NCBI GenBank assembly: GCA_963848415.1
Contig: CAWKDN010000001.1
Location: forward strand, 1,302,001-1,366,000
Source of the DNA: CAVQBC01 sp963848415
Lineage (GTDB): Bacteria; Actinomycetota; Thermoleophilia; Solirubrobacterales; Solirubrobacteraceae
DNA length: 64,000 nucleotides
Reading direction: 5' to 3'
A program made the position numbers and the translations under genes. Below are positions 1 through 7,972 of the stretch, in pieces. The notes beneath the pieces were generated by a model. The model did no database searches. It was given only the letters and a program-made list of their open reading frames with translations, and was not told the DNA's origin. Each line of letters starts with the position of its first letter. The stretch's first letter is position 1.

Positions 1-354
1 GGCGACGTTGACGTCGTTGTCGATGGTCACGGGCGGGCCGAGCGCGTCCTCGAGCGCCCCGCCCAGCGCGAACGTGCCCGACCAGCGGGGCAGGTTGGAG
101 GCGGCCGAGACGGTTCCGGCGGGGGCGTCGATGACCCCCGGCGAGCCGATGCCGATGCCGGCGAGGTCGCCGGGCTCGACGCCGGCCTGCTCGGCGGCCT
201 CGCGCACGGTCGCGATCAGCACCTCGGCCACGCCCTTCGGGCCGCCGTTCGTCGGCGTGGGCAGCCGGGCCTCGCCGAGCACCTTGTAGGCGCCGTCGAC
301 GATCACCGTCTGGACCTTCGTCCCGCCGAGGTCGATCCCCGCCCGCGTCGTCAT
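1..354 (-). CDS. ROK-family sugar kinase / glucokinase, N-terminal part (runs off window)
   Basis: The minus-strand reading from the ATG at 354 begins MTTRAGIDLGGTKVQ, the phosphate-binding DLGGTK motif of ROK (repressor/ORF/kinase) proteins, and continues with GIGIGSPGVID and a TIDNDVNVA stretch that matches the catalytic-region lead-in of glucokinases. Only about 118 residues are inside the window; the rest lies to the left. No N-terminal helix-turn-helix is present, so a kinase is likelier than a repressor. The probable reaction is ATP-dependent phosphorylation of glucose or a related sugar in the cytoplasm. A GGGGGAG ribosome site precedes the ATG. It is divergent from the asparaginase with a 54-bp shared promoter region. 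Confidence 0.85.
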   Translation of the reverse strand, partial: MTTRAGIDLGGTKVQTVIVDGAYKVLGEARLPTPTNGGPKGVAEVLIATVREAAEQAGVEPGDLAGIGIGSPGVIDAPAGTVSAASNLPRWSGTFALGGALEDALGPPVTIDNDVNVA

Positions 355-408
355 CGTCTCCCCCGCATTCTCCGCGCGTCTGACCATCTCCGGAGCGTAT
401 CCGCAAGA

Positions 409-1377
409 GTGCCGTACGTGGGAACGGGGACGGTCGAGGTCATCCGCGGCGAGCTGGTCGAGAGCCGGCACCGCTTCGCGTGGTCGCTGGCGGCGGCGGG
501 CGAGCCGCCGCAGACCGCGGGCGTTCGGGTGTTCGCCCGCTCGGCGGCCAAGCCGTTTCAGGCGCTGCCCGCCGTGCGGGCTGGGGTGCTCGAGCGCTAC
601 GGGCTCGGCGACGCCCACCTGGCCGTCGCGTGCGCGTCGCACGGCGGCCGCCCCGAGCACCTGCAGCGGGTGCGCGAGATCCTCGCGGCCTGCGGGCTGA
701 CGCCCGCGTCGCTCGGCTGCGGGCCCTTCCCGCCGCGCGCGCCCGGCGCCGAGGTCGCGCTGGCGGCTGCCGGCGGCGCGCCGGAGCCGATCCATCACAA
801 CTGCTCGGGCAAGCACGCGCTCGGGCTGGCGCTGTGCGTGGCGGAGGGCTGGCCGACGGCGGGCTACCTCGACGCGGCCCATCCGCTGCAGCGCGCCATG
901 ACCGCCGCTGTCGCGGCCGCCGCCGGCGTGCCGCCCGAGACGGTCCCGCACGCGACCGACGGCTGTGGGATGCGGACCTTCGTGCTCCCGCTCGGTGCGC
1001 TGGCCCACGCCTTCGGCCGGCTGGCGGGCGGCGGCCTCGGCGCAGACGGCGCGCGGGTCGCGGCCGCCATGCGCGCGCATCCCGAGCTGGTGGCCTTCCC
1101 GGGCGCGATCGACACCGAGCTGATGGCCTCAGCGCCCGGGGTCGTGGCCAAGATCGGCGCCGAGGGCGTCATCGGCATCGGGCTGTCCGACGGCCGCGGC
1201 GCGGCGGTCAAGGTGCTCGACGGCGCGATCCGCGGGGTCGCGCCCGCGGCGAGCGCAGTGGTGCGCGGGCCGCTCGGCCTGGCCGCCGCGACGCCGCCCC
1301 TGGCAGAGCTGGCGGCACCGCCGGTGGTCAACTCCCGCGGCGAGCGCGTCGGGTGGGCCGAGGCCCACCTCGACTAG
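409..1377 (+). CDS. L-asparaginase II family protein (PF06089 type)
   Basis: This 322-residue protein starts with GTG at 409. It has the signature blocks of the actinobacterial/plant-symbiont asparaginase II family: FARSAAKPFQALP near residue 40, ACASHGGRPEHL near 80, HHNCSGKHA near 130 and DGCGMRTF near 185. The family hydrolyses L-asparagine to aspartate and ammonia in the cytoplasm; it is unrelated in fold to the type I/II therapeutic enzymes. Length fits the family. It stands alone, divergent from the ROK kinase and convergent on the aldo/keto reductase, so the neighbours say nothing about substrate. Confidence 0.88.
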   Translation: MPYVGTGTVEVIRGELVESRHRFAWSLAAAGEPPQTAGVRVFARSAAKPFQALPAVRAGVLERYGLGDAHLAVACASHGGRPEHLQRVREILAACGLTPASLGCGPFPPRAPGAEVALAAAGGAPEPIHHNCSGKHALGLALCVAEGWPTAGYLDAAHPLQRAMTAAVAAAAGVPPETVPHATDGCGMRTFVLPLGALAHAFGRLAGGGLGADGARVAAAMRAHPELVAFPGAIDTELMASAPGVVAKIGAEGVIGIGLSDGRGAAVKVLDGAIRGVAPAASAVVRGPLGLAAATPPLAELAAPPVVNSRGERVGWAEAHLD

Positions 1378-1386
1378 GACTCCGTC

Positions 1387-2367
1387 CTAGCCGTCGACGC
1401 TGGACATGTCCGGGTAGCGGTCGCCCGAGGCGGCGCCGGGCGGCATGATCTCGTCGAGCCGCGCGAGCTCTGAGGCCGAGAGCCGGACCTCGCCGGCGGC
1501 GGCGTTCTGCTCGAGGTAGGCGACGCGCTTGGTCCCGGGGATCGGGACGATGTCCTCGCCCTGGGCCAGCACCCAGGCGAGCGCGAGCTGCGCCGGCGTG
1601 ACCTCCCGCTCCTCCGCCAGCGCCCTTACCGCGCGCACCAGCTCCAGGTTGCGCTCGAGGTTGCCCTCGGCGAAGCGCGGGCTCAGGCGGCGGAAGTCGT
1701 CGGCGGAGAGGTCGTCGAGCGACTCGATCGTGCCGGACAGGAAGCCGCGGCCGAGCGGCGAGTAGGGCACGAAGCCGATGCCCAGCTCGCGCACCGTGGG
1801 CAGGATCTCCGCCTCGGGCTCGCGGCTGAACAGCGAGTACTCGGTCTGCACCGCGGTGATCGGGTGCGTCGCGTGCGCGCGGCGGATGGTCTCCGGCGCC
1901 GCCTCGCTGAGCCCCAGGTGGTGGACCTTGCCCGCCTGCACCAGCTCGCCCATCGCCCCGACCGTCTCCTCGATCGGCACCTTCGGGTCGACGCGGTGCT
2001 GGTAGTAGAGGTCGATGTGCTCGAGGCCCAGGCGCCGCAGCGAGGCGTCGCAGGCCGCGCGCACGTGCTCCGGGCTGCCGTCGATGCCGCGCTGCCGCGG
2101 GTCCTCGCCGCGGACGATTCCGAACTTCGTCGCCACCACGTAGTCGTCGCGGTCGCCGGCGATCGCGCGGCCGACGAGCCGCTCGTTGGTCTCCGGCCCG
2201 TACATGTCCGCGGTGTCGAGGAAGTAGACGCCGAGCTCGAGCGCCCGGCGGATGGTCGCGACGCCCTCCTCCTCGTCGGTGGCGCCGTAGAACTCAGACA
2301 TCCCCATGCAGCCCAGGCCCATCGCCGAGACGACGAGGCTTGGGCCGAGCGTGCGCTGCTCGAGCAT
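1387..2367 (-). CDS. aldo/keto reductase
   Basis: A 326-residue NADPH-dependent oxidoreductase beginning MLEQRTLGPSLVVSAMGLGC. The reading frame stays open upstream, but the ATG at 2367 is chosen because GGAGG sits 8 bases before it and the protein then matches the family N-terminus. The catalytic tetrad is visible: Asp and Tyr in FLDTADMYGP, Lys in VVATKFG and His in YYQHRVDP. FVPYSPLGRGFLSG and IPGTKR, the cofactor-binding region, follow near the C-terminus. It resembles the AKR13/YakC type that reduces aldehydes and ketones. It is the last gene of a minus-strand pair behind the CrtA-like gene, 20 bp apart. Confidence 0.9.
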   Translation of the reverse strand: MLEQRTLGPSLVVSAMGLGCMGMSEFYGATDEEEGVATIRRALELGVYFLDTADMYGPETNERLVGRAIAGDRDDYVVATKFGIVRGEDPRQRGIDGSPEHVRAACDASLRRLGLEHIDLYYQHRVDPKVPIEETVGAMGELVQAGKVHHLGLSEAAPETIRRAHATHPITAVQTEYSLFSREPEAEILPTVRELGIGFVPYSPLGRGFLSGTIESLDDLSADDFRRLSPRFAEGNLERNLELVRAVRALAEEREVTPAQLALAWVLAQGEDIVPIPGTKRVAYLEQNAAAGEVRLSASELARLDEIMPPGAASGDRYPDMSSVDG

Positions 2368-2387
2368 CTGCGTGTTCCTCCCTGTGG

Positions 2388-3098
2388 TCAGTCCGCCGAG
2401 GATGACAGCGGATCCGCCCCGTTCCAGGTGCCCTCGGCGCCATAGGGGCGAAAGCGCGCGAAGAGCTCCTCGGAGTACCAGCGCTCCGCGCGCGTGCGCC
2501 GGACGACGTCGACGTGGTCGGGGCGGCGGTAGGCGAACTCCTGGGCGTCGGTGAGCGAGCGCCACAGCGAGAAGGTCGCCTGGCGCGCGAGCGGCCACTC
2601 CCCGACGCCGACCGAGGCGAGCAGCCCGGGGCGGCCCGCCAGGTCGGCGGCCGGCGGGAGGGTGGAGCGGTAGAAGGCCACCAGCCGCCGCGGGCGGATG
2701 CTCGCGCGGGTCAGGATCGCCACCGGGCCGCCGTCGAGGCCGCCGGCCGGCGCGGCGGCGCCCGCGAGCGGGTCCTTCCCGCCCCACGCCCCGTGCGCGC
2801 GGACGGGCGCGAGCCGCACGGTGTAGGACTCGCGGGCGAGCGCCGCCCAGCGCCGGGGGATCTCGGAGCCGGCCAGGAAGTCGTCCAGCGCGGCGTCGTC
2901 CTCCCAGACCGCGAACAGCGCCCAGCGGCGCAGGTCGGCGCTCAGCGTCATCGCCTGGCCGCGGCCGGTGCCGAGCAGCCGCCAGAAGCGCAGGCCGCTC
3001 GTGCGCGCCAGCACGGGGCGGTCGAGGCCCATCCGCGAGAATCCCTCGGGCGCCGTCGAACGCGGGTAGCGGACCAGGTGGAAGGAGGCGATCGGCAC
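2388..3098 (-). CDS. spheroidene monooxygenase (CrtA)-like protein
   Basis: A 236-residue protein starting MPIASFHLVRYPR. The blocks GLDRPVLARTSGLRFWRLLGTG and RRWALFAVWEDDAALDDFL match the CrtA family of carotenoid oxygenases, which introduce a keto group at C2 of acyclic carotenoids such as spheroidene; length agrees with CrtA. The tail carries a second ABM-like ferredoxin fold (SLWRSLTDAQEFAYRRPDH). The gene is divergent from the PlsY-like gene with only 2 bp between the two start codons, and a GT2 glycosyltransferase follows the PlsY gene on the opposite strand. A carotenoid or other isoprenoid substrate is inferred only; no phytoene synthase or desaturase lies in the window. Confidence 0.68.
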   Translation of the reverse strand: MPIASFHLVRYPRSTAPEGFSRMGLDRPVLARTSGLRFWRLLGTGRGQAMTLSADLRRWALFAVWEDDAALDDFLAGSEIPRRWAALARESYTVRLAPVRAHGAWGGKDPLAGAAAPAGGLDGGPVAILTRASIRPRRLVAFYRSTLPPAADLAGRPGLLASVGVGEWPLARQATFSLWRSLTDAQEFAYRRPDHVDVVRRTRAERWYSEELFARFRPYGAEGTWNGADPLSSSAD

Positions 3099-3100
3099 AG

Positions 3101-3691
3101 GTGGAGTACGTCCTTGCGGCCATGATCGGCTATCTGCTCGGCTCGGTGCCCGTCGCCCTGCTGGTAGGGCGCGCGCACGGGGTCGACCTGCGCGAGGCCG
3201 GCGACCGCAATCCGGGCGCCTGGAACGCGCTCGAGCAGCTCGGCGCGCGGCGCGCGTGGCCGGTGTTCGCGGGCGACGCCGCCAAGGCGGCCGTCGCCGC
3301 GCTGGCGGGCCTGGCGCTCGGCGGCTGGTGGGCGGCCTGGGCGGCGGTCGCGGGCGCGATGCTCGGTCACGCGTTCCCGGTCTTCGCCTCCTTCCGCGGC
3401 GGCAAGTCGATCATGTGCTTCGTCGGAGGCGGCTTCGTGCTCGCCCCGGCGGCCGCGCTTTGCGCCCTCGGCCTGTGCCTCGCGGTCACCTTCGCGAGCG
3501 CGTTCAAGTGGGGCGCGCGCGCCGGGATCTTCGGCTTCCCCGTCATCCAGCTCGCGTTCGACCCCGTCGAGCGGGTGTGGGCGACCGGCGCGCTGATGGC
3601 GATCATCGGCGCGCTCTTCGCGCTCGGGGCGCTCAGGGGCCGTAGGTCCGGCCCCGCCACGCCCGCGCCGGGCGCAGGGCCGACGCCGTGA
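3101..3691 (+). CDS. divergent PlsY-like membrane acyltransferase
   Basis: A 196-residue integral membrane protein, GTG start at 3101 (GGAGG 11 bases upstream; an in-frame ATG at 3122 is an alternative). It keeps the three PlsY cytoplasmic loops: GSVP at residues 14-17, GDRNPGAWNAL at 34-44 and FRGGKS at 98-103. Canonical PlsY has SGNxGATNVLR and GGKG, so loop 2 and loop 3 are both altered. PlsY transfers acyl from acyl-phosphate to glycerol-3-phosphate in phospholipid synthesis; this copy may be a paralogue with another acceptor, given its CrtA-like and glycosyltransferase neighbours. It overlaps the convergent GT2 gene by 59 bp. Confidence 0.75.
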   Translation: MEYVLAAMIGYLLGSVPVALLVGRAHGVDLREAGDRNPGAWNALEQLGARRAWPVFAGDAAKAAVAALAGLALGGWWAAWAAVAGAMLGHAFPVFASFRGGKSIMCFVGGGFVLAPAAALCALGLCLAVTFASAFKWGARAGIFGFPVIQLAFDPVERVWATGALMAIIGALFALGALRGRRSGPATPAPGAGPTP

Positions 3692-4703
3692 GGCGCACCG
3701 CGGTCGCGGCGTCGGCCAGCGGGGAGAGCCAGAACGCCGGCCCGCGGCGCGTGTAGCTCGGGGCGAGGCCCGCCAGCAGCGCGCAGCGCACCGCCACCAG
3801 CGCGACGTCGACCGGCCGCCCGCGGCCGGCGGCGAGCTTGAGCTGAGGCAGCGCCATCGCCAGCCACACCACGGCGAGGTCGGCCGCCTGCCAGCCGGCG
3901 CCGGTGACGTCCGGGTAGGCCAGCGAGCGGCCCCACTCGCGCCACGCCTCGGCCGCCGAGTCGTGCATCTTGACCTCCAGCAGGCCGCCGCCGTCACGGA
4001 ACTCGATCCGCCAACCGGCGCGGGCCAGCGCCCGCGCCTCGGCGGCGTCGTCGGTCATGTGGCCGCTGGCCGCGCGGTAGCCGCCGGCCGCCAGCAGCTG
4101 CTCGCGGCGCACGGCGGTGCACTGGCCGTTGATCACCAGCCGCGCCGCCGCGGGCGCGGCGGCCGCATCGGTGGGGCCGAAGCGGTAGACGAGCGAGGCG
4201 AGCATCGAGGGGTGCAGCAGCCGCTCGCCGGCGCTGTCGCAGACGAAGCGCGCGCCGGCCGAGACGAGGTCGGCCGCCTCCAGCGCACCGGCCAGCGCGC
4301 CCACCAGGCCGGGCCGCGGGCGCGTGTCGGCGTCCAGCGCGACCACGACGTCGCCGCCGGCCGCCTCGAGCCCCTGCTGCAGGGCCCACGGCTTGCCGAT
4401 CCAGCCCGGCGGCGGCTCGCGCCCCGCGACCACCGTCGCGCCGAGCGACGCGGCCAGCGCCGCCGTTGCGTCCCGCGAGCAGTCGTCGACCACGATCACC
4501 TCAGCGACGCCCGGATCGCCCTGCAGCCCCTCCAGGCACGGGCGCAGCCGCCGCTCCTCGTCGCGCGCGGGGATCACGACCGAGACGCGCGTGCCCGCCG
4601 CAACCGGCGCGGCGGCGAGCGGCGGCCGGCGGTCGCGGCCGCGGCTCAGCCGCGCCAGCGCGACCGCACCCGCGAGCGCCTGGACGAGGGTCAGCCCGCG
4701 CAT
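3633..4703 (-). CDS. GT2-family glycosyltransferase (CrtQ/HpnB-like)
   Basis: A 356-residue protein from ATG 4703 (a second ATG at 4724 would add seven residues). After an N-terminal hydrophobic segment comes RVSVVIPARDEERRLRPCL, the GT2 nucleotide-sugar fold, then VIVVDDCSRDAT, PPGWIGKPWALQQG and the metal-binding VALDADTRP. The C-terminal third holds two or three hydrophobic segments. The PxxWxGKxWA block is shared with the glycosyltransferases of staphyloxanthin (CrtQ) and hopanoid (HpnB) pathways, so a lipid or isoprenoid acceptor at the membrane is likely. It faces the PlsY-like gene and is divergent from the acyl-CoA dehydrogenase operon. The exact sugar and acceptor cannot be read from the sequence. 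Confidence 0.82.
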   Translation of the reverse strand: MRGLTLVQALAGAVALARLSRGRDRRPPLAAAPVAAGTRVSVVIPARDEERRLRPCLEGLQGDPGVAEVIVVDDCSRDATAALAASLGATVVAGREPPPGWIGKPWALQQGLEAAGGDVVVALDADTRPRPGLVGALAGALEAADLVSAGARFVCDSAGERLLHPSMLASLVYRFGPTDAAAAPAAARLVINGQCTAVRREQLLAAGGYRAASGHMTDDAAEARALARAGWRIEFRDGGGLLEVKMHDSAAEAWREWGRSLAYPDVTGAGWQAADLAVVWLAMALPQLKLAAGRGRPVDVALVAVRCALLAGLAPSYTRRGPAFWLSPLADAATAVRLTASALRPARAWRGRTYGP

Positions 4704-4732
4704 CGTGAGAGGGCAGGTTGGCATGCGACCGG

Positions 4733-4761
4733 CTGACCAGTCAGTCAAGGTCCGGTACGGT
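4733..4761 (+). promoter_or_regulatory. predicted promoter with TetR-type operator for the acyl-CoA dehydrogenase pair
   Basis: CTGAC-CA-GTCAG at 4733-4744 is a perfect 12-bp palindrome. A plausible sigma-70 promoter overlaps it: -35 TGACCA at 4734-4739, a 16-bp spacer, and -10 TACGGT at 4756-4761. An operator lying on the -35 would block polymerase when bound. CTGACC/GTCAG palindromes are typical of TetR-family regulators of fatty-acid and steroid degradation in actinobacteria. No TetR gene lies nearby, so the regulator would be encoded elsewhere. Confidence 0.5.
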
Positions 4762-4770
4762 GGAGCGCCG

Positions 4771-4821
4771 ATGGAAGTGAACACCTGCGTTCGCACGACC
4801 GGAGGCCTCCCTTGGACCTGA
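4771..4821 (+). other. possible 16-codon leader ORF before the acyl-CoA dehydrogenase gene
   Basis: An ATG at 4771 is preceded by GGTGGAG with a 5-base gap and opens a frame of 16 codons (MEVNTCVRTTGGLPWT) that ends at the TGA at 4819-4821. The stop lies 10 bases inside the next gene, whose TTG start is at 4812, in a different frame. Such an arrangement could couple translation of the dehydrogenase to the leader. It could also be chance in GC-rich sequence; there is no conservation information. Confidence 0.25.
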
Positions 4822-6011
4822 ACGACACGCCGGAGCTCGCGCGCTATCGCGCCGAGGTCCGCGCCTGGCTCGACGCGCACGCCGCGGCGGCACCCGCGAT
4901 GCGCTCCGGCGCGGCCGCGCGGCGCGAGTGGCAGCGCGAGCTGGCCGAGGGTGGGCTGGCGGCGGTGACGTGGCCGGCCGAGTACGGCGGCGCCGGGCTC
5001 GGGCCGCTGCACCAGGTGGTCGTCAACCAGGAGATCGGGCGCGCCGGCGTGCCCGGGCTGTTCGACGTCATCGGCGTCGGGATGCTCGGGCCGACCATCA
5101 TCGCCCACGGCACCGAGGACCAGAAGCAGCGCCACCTCGTGCCGATGCTCACCGCCGAGGAGGTCTGGTGCCAGCTCTTCTCCGAGCCCGCCGCCGGCTC
5201 TGACCTCGCGGGCGTCCAGACCCGCGCGCGCCAGGAGCCGGACGGCAGCTGGAGGATGTCGGGCCAGAAGGTGTGGACCACCAACGCCCAGCACGCGACC
5301 TTCGGGCTGATCCTCGCCCGCACCGACCCCGACGTGCCCAAGCACAAGGGCCTGACCATGTTCGTCCTGCCGATGCAGGCCGAGGGGGTCGACGTCCGCC
5401 CGCTGCGCCAGGTCTCCGGCGAGGCGCACTTCAACGAGGTCTTCCTCGACGACGTGGCCCTGCCCGCCGGCGCCGAGGTCGGCCCCGTCGACGGCGGCTG
5501 GGGCGTCGCGATGACGACGCTGCTCTTCGAGCGGGTGGCGATCGGGCTGGGCGGCGAGGGCTTCGGCTGGCGTGCCGACCGCTTCGCGCACGCGCTGCTC
5601 GAGGACGAGGCCGCCACCCGCGACGGCGAGGTGCGCCACCGCTTCGGCGAGCTGGCCACGGACTTCCTCGCCCTGCGCTTCACGGGCTACCGGATGCTCA
5701 CCACGCTCCAGCGCGGCGGCGTGCCCGGGCCCGAGGGCGCGCTGGCCAAGGTGACCACGATCCGCGCCGCGATCGCGGCCGGCGACCTGATCTGCGACGT
5801 GCTCGGGCCCGAGGGGCTCTCGGACGAGCGCTTCGGCGAGCTGGTGGCCGACATGCCGGGCCTCAAGTCGGCGGGCGGGACGGAGGAGATCCTGCGCTCG
5901 ATGGTCGGCGAGCGGGTGCTCGGCCTGCCGCCCGAGCCGCGCCTGGACAAGGGCATCCCGTTCTCCGACCTGCGCGCCCGCGAGCGCGAGGCGGCGGGAG
6001 CGCCGGCATGA
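4812..6011 (+). CDS. acyl-CoA dehydrogenase, large partner of a coupled pair
   Basis: A 399-residue flavoprotein starting at TTG 4812, with GGAGG six bases upstream. The N-terminal helical domain leads to WCQLFSEPAAGSDLAG (middle beta-domain, flavin contact) and QKVWTTNAQHA, and the C-terminal helical domain contains GGTEEILRSMVGERVLG. It would oxidise acyl-CoA to the trans-2-enoyl-CoA using FAD. The next gene, a second dehydrogenase, overlaps its stop by 4 bp. Tandem actinobacterial FadE genes of this kind commonly encode heterotetramers that oxidise branched or steroid side-chain acyl-CoAs; that role is inference here. Confidence 0.9.
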   Translation: MDLNDTPELARYRAEVRAWLDAHAAAAPAMRSGAAARREWQRELAEGGLAAVTWPAEYGGAGLGPLHQVVVNQEIGRAGVPGLFDVIGVGMLGPTIIAHGTEDQKQRHLVPMLTAEEVWCQLFSEPAAGSDLAGVQTRARQEPDGSWRMSGQKVWTTNAQHATFGLILARTDPDVPKHKGLTMFVLPMQAEGVDVRPLRQVSGEAHFNEVFLDDVALPAGAEVGPVDGGWGVAMTTLLFERVAIGLGGEGFGWRADRFAHALLEDEAATRDGEVRHRFGELATDFLALRFTGYRMLTTLQRGGVPGPEGALAKVTTIRAAIAAGDLICDVLGPEGLSDERFGELVADMPGLKSAGGTEEILRSMVGERVLGLPPEPRLDKGIPFSDLRAREREAAGAPA

Positions 6012-7141
6012 ACTTCGCCCTCTCCGACGAGCAAGAGCTCCTCCAGGAGGCGGCGCGCGGCGCGCTCGGACGCTTCGGCACGGTCGAGGCCGCGCGCGCG
6101 GCGGCCGACGGCGGCGCGCTGCCCGACCTGTGGCCGACGGCGTGCGAGGCCGGCTGGCCGGGGCTGTTGGTCTCGGAGGCCAACGGCGGCGCCGGGCTGG
6201 GCGCGATCGAGGCGATGCTCGTCTTCGCCGAGCTCGGCCGCGTGCTGGCCGGCGTGCCGCTGCTCGGCCACGTGCCCGCGAGCCGCCTGCTCGACCGCGG
6301 TGGGGCCGACCCCGGCGTGGTGGACGCCGTGGCCGCCGGCGCCCAGCGCGCGGCGCTGGTCCCGGCGCGGCCGCCGAGCGACGTCCAGGCCGCCTGGACC
6401 GTCGAGCCGGCGGCCGGCCTCGAGCGCGCGGGCGCCCCGGTGCGCGAGGGCGGCCGGGTGACCGGCGAGGTGCACTGGGTGCCCGACGCCCCCGGGGCCG
6501 AGCACCTGGTCGTCGTGCTCGCCGACGGCGGCGCGGCGCACGTCCGCGCCGCGGACGCGACCGTCGAGCCGGTCGTGCGCTTCGACGCCACCCGCTCGCT
6601 CGGCCACGTGCGGCTGGACGGCGCGCCAGCCGAGCCGCTCGCGCTGGACGCCGGGGAGGCCGCCACGGCCTGGCATGAGGCCCAGACGCTGCTGGGCGCC
6701 GAGGCGCTCGGGGCGAGCGAAGCCGCGCTCGAGACCTCGGTGGCCTACGCCAAGGAGCGCTTCACCTTCGGTCGCGCCATCGGCTCCTACCAGGCGGTCA
6801 AGCACGAGCTGGTGGAGATCCTGCGGCGCACGGACAACGCCCGCTCGCTCATGTACTACGCGGGCTGGGCGGCGCAGGACCGCCCGGAGGAGTTCCCGCT
6901 CGCCGCCGCCGCCTTCCGGCTCGCCGCCGGCCGCGCGCTCGACCACGCCACGCGGGCGCAGATCAGCGTCCACGGCGGGATCGGCGCCACCTGGGAGCAC
7001 GACGCGCCCTACGCGTTCCGCCGCGCGCAGCTCTCCCGCCGCCTGCTGGGCGGCGACGCCGGCGCCGCCGACCGCGTCGCGGGCGAGCTGCTCACCGAGG
7101 CGCGGGCCGAGCGCGCCGCGTCGGCCGCCGCTGCCGCCTGA
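6008..7141 (+). CDS. acyl-CoA dehydrogenase, small partner of a coupled pair
   Basis: A 377-residue protein beginning MNFALSDEQELLQEAARGAL at ATG 6008, inside the ATGA that also holds the first dehydrogenase's stop. The order is N-terminal helical domain, a degenerate middle beta-domain (the SEPxxGSD block is not evident) and a well-conserved C-terminal domain with YAKERFTFGRAIGSYQAVKH and HGGIGATWEHD. Loss of middle-domain flavin contacts is typical of the partner subunit in alpha2beta2 FadE complexes, so it probably works only with the preceding protein. Translational coupling would keep the two in a 1:1 ratio. Confidence 0.88.
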   Translation: MNFALSDEQELLQEAARGALGRFGTVEAARAAADGGALPDLWPTACEAGWPGLLVSEANGGAGLGAIEAMLVFAELGRVLAGVPLLGHVPASRLLDRGGADPGVVDAVAAGAQRAALVPARPPSDVQAAWTVEPAAGLERAGAPVREGGRVTGEVHWVPDAPGAEHLVVVLADGGAAHVRAADATVEPVVRFDATRSLGHVRLDGAPAEPLALDAGEAATAWHEAQTLLGAEALGASEAALETSVAYAKERFTFGRAIGSYQAVKHELVEILRRTDNARSLMYYAGWAAQDRPEEFPLAAAAFRLAAGRALDHATRAQISVHGGIGATWEHDAPYAFRRAQLSRRLLGGDAGAADRVAGELLTEARAERAASAAAAA

Positions 7142-7144
7142 GGC

Positions 7145-7951
7145 TCAGCCGCCGGCCCGGCGCGCGAGGATCCCGCGCGCGGCGGGCAGCAGCAGCGAGC
7201 GCGGGACGAGCCGCCCGCCGAGACCGGCCGCGCGGCCGAGCGGGCCCGGGACGACGGACCGCCGGCCCTCCACCATCGCCTCGACCGCCTCGCGCGCCAC
7301 CTTGCCGACGTCCGTGTAGACCGCGCCGGGGAGCTCACCCTCCGGCGCCCCCGCGACAGCGCCGAACTCGGTGTGCACCGGCCCCGGGCACAGCGCGGTG
7401 ACCGACACCCCGGTACCGGCCAACTCGGCGTGCACCGCCTCGGAGAACGAGGTGACGAACGCCTTGGTCGCCGCGTAGGTGGCCATGCCCGGCAGCGGCT
7501 GAAAGCCCGCGAGCGAGCTGACGTTGAGCACCGCGCCGGCGCCGCGGGCGACCATGCCCGGCAGCAGCGCCCCGGTCAGGTGATGCAGCGCGTCGACGTT
7601 GATGCGCACCTGGTCGCGCTCGCGGCCGAGCGGCAGCTCGTGGAAGCGGCCGACCGAGCCGAGGCCGGCGTTATTGACCAGGCCCGCGACCGCTCGCCCG
7701 CCGTCTCCCAGCGCCGCGATCAACCGCTCGCGCGCCGCGGCATCGCCGAGGTCGCACGCCCGCGTCTCGGCCTCGACGCCGTGCGCGGCGCGCAGCTCGC
7801 CGGCCAGCGCCACGAGCCGGTCCTCGCGCCGGGCGACGAGGATCAGCCCGTGGCCGCGCGCGGCGAGCGCGCGCGCCAGCTCGGCCCCGATGCCCGACGA
7901 GGCCCCGGTGACGACGACGGTGGACGACCGAGAGGGAGGTGGGAGCGCCAT
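7145..7951 (-). CDS. short-chain dehydrogenase/reductase
   Basis: A 268-residue classical SDR. TGASSGIG near the N-terminus binds the dinucleotide, VNNAGLGSVG follows, and the catalytic triad is Ser in NVSSLAG plus Tyr and Lys in YAATKAF. After CPGPVHTEFG there is a C-terminal extension of about 60 residues, ending in basic LLPAARGILARRAGG, as in membrane-associated SDRs near acyl-CoA metabolism. It lies convergent with the acyl-CoA dehydrogenase pair (3-bp gap) and divergent from the deacetylase-like gene (21-bp gap), so promoters for the latter two must be crowded together. The substrate is not predictable. Confidence 0.88.
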   Translation of the reverse strand: MALPPPSRSSTVVVTGASSGIGAELARALAARGHGLILVARREDRLVALAGELRAAHGVEAETRACDLGDAAARERLIAALGDGGRAVAGLVNNAGLGSVGRFHELPLGRERDQVRINVDALHHLTGALLPGMVARGAGAVLNVSSLAGFQPLPGMATYAATKAFVTSFSEAVHAELAGTGVSVTALCPGPVHTEFGAVAGAPEGELPGAVYTDVGKVAREAVEAMVEGRRSVVPGPLGRAAGLGGRLVPRSLLLPAARGILARRAGG

Positions 7952-7972
7952 GCGCCACCCTTACCCCGAGCG

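Noticed and set aside
2514..3125. Long open frame antisense to the CrtA-like gene
   Set aside because: Arg/Ala/Gly-rich shadow of the real gene; no motifs, and the opposite frame has clear family signatures.
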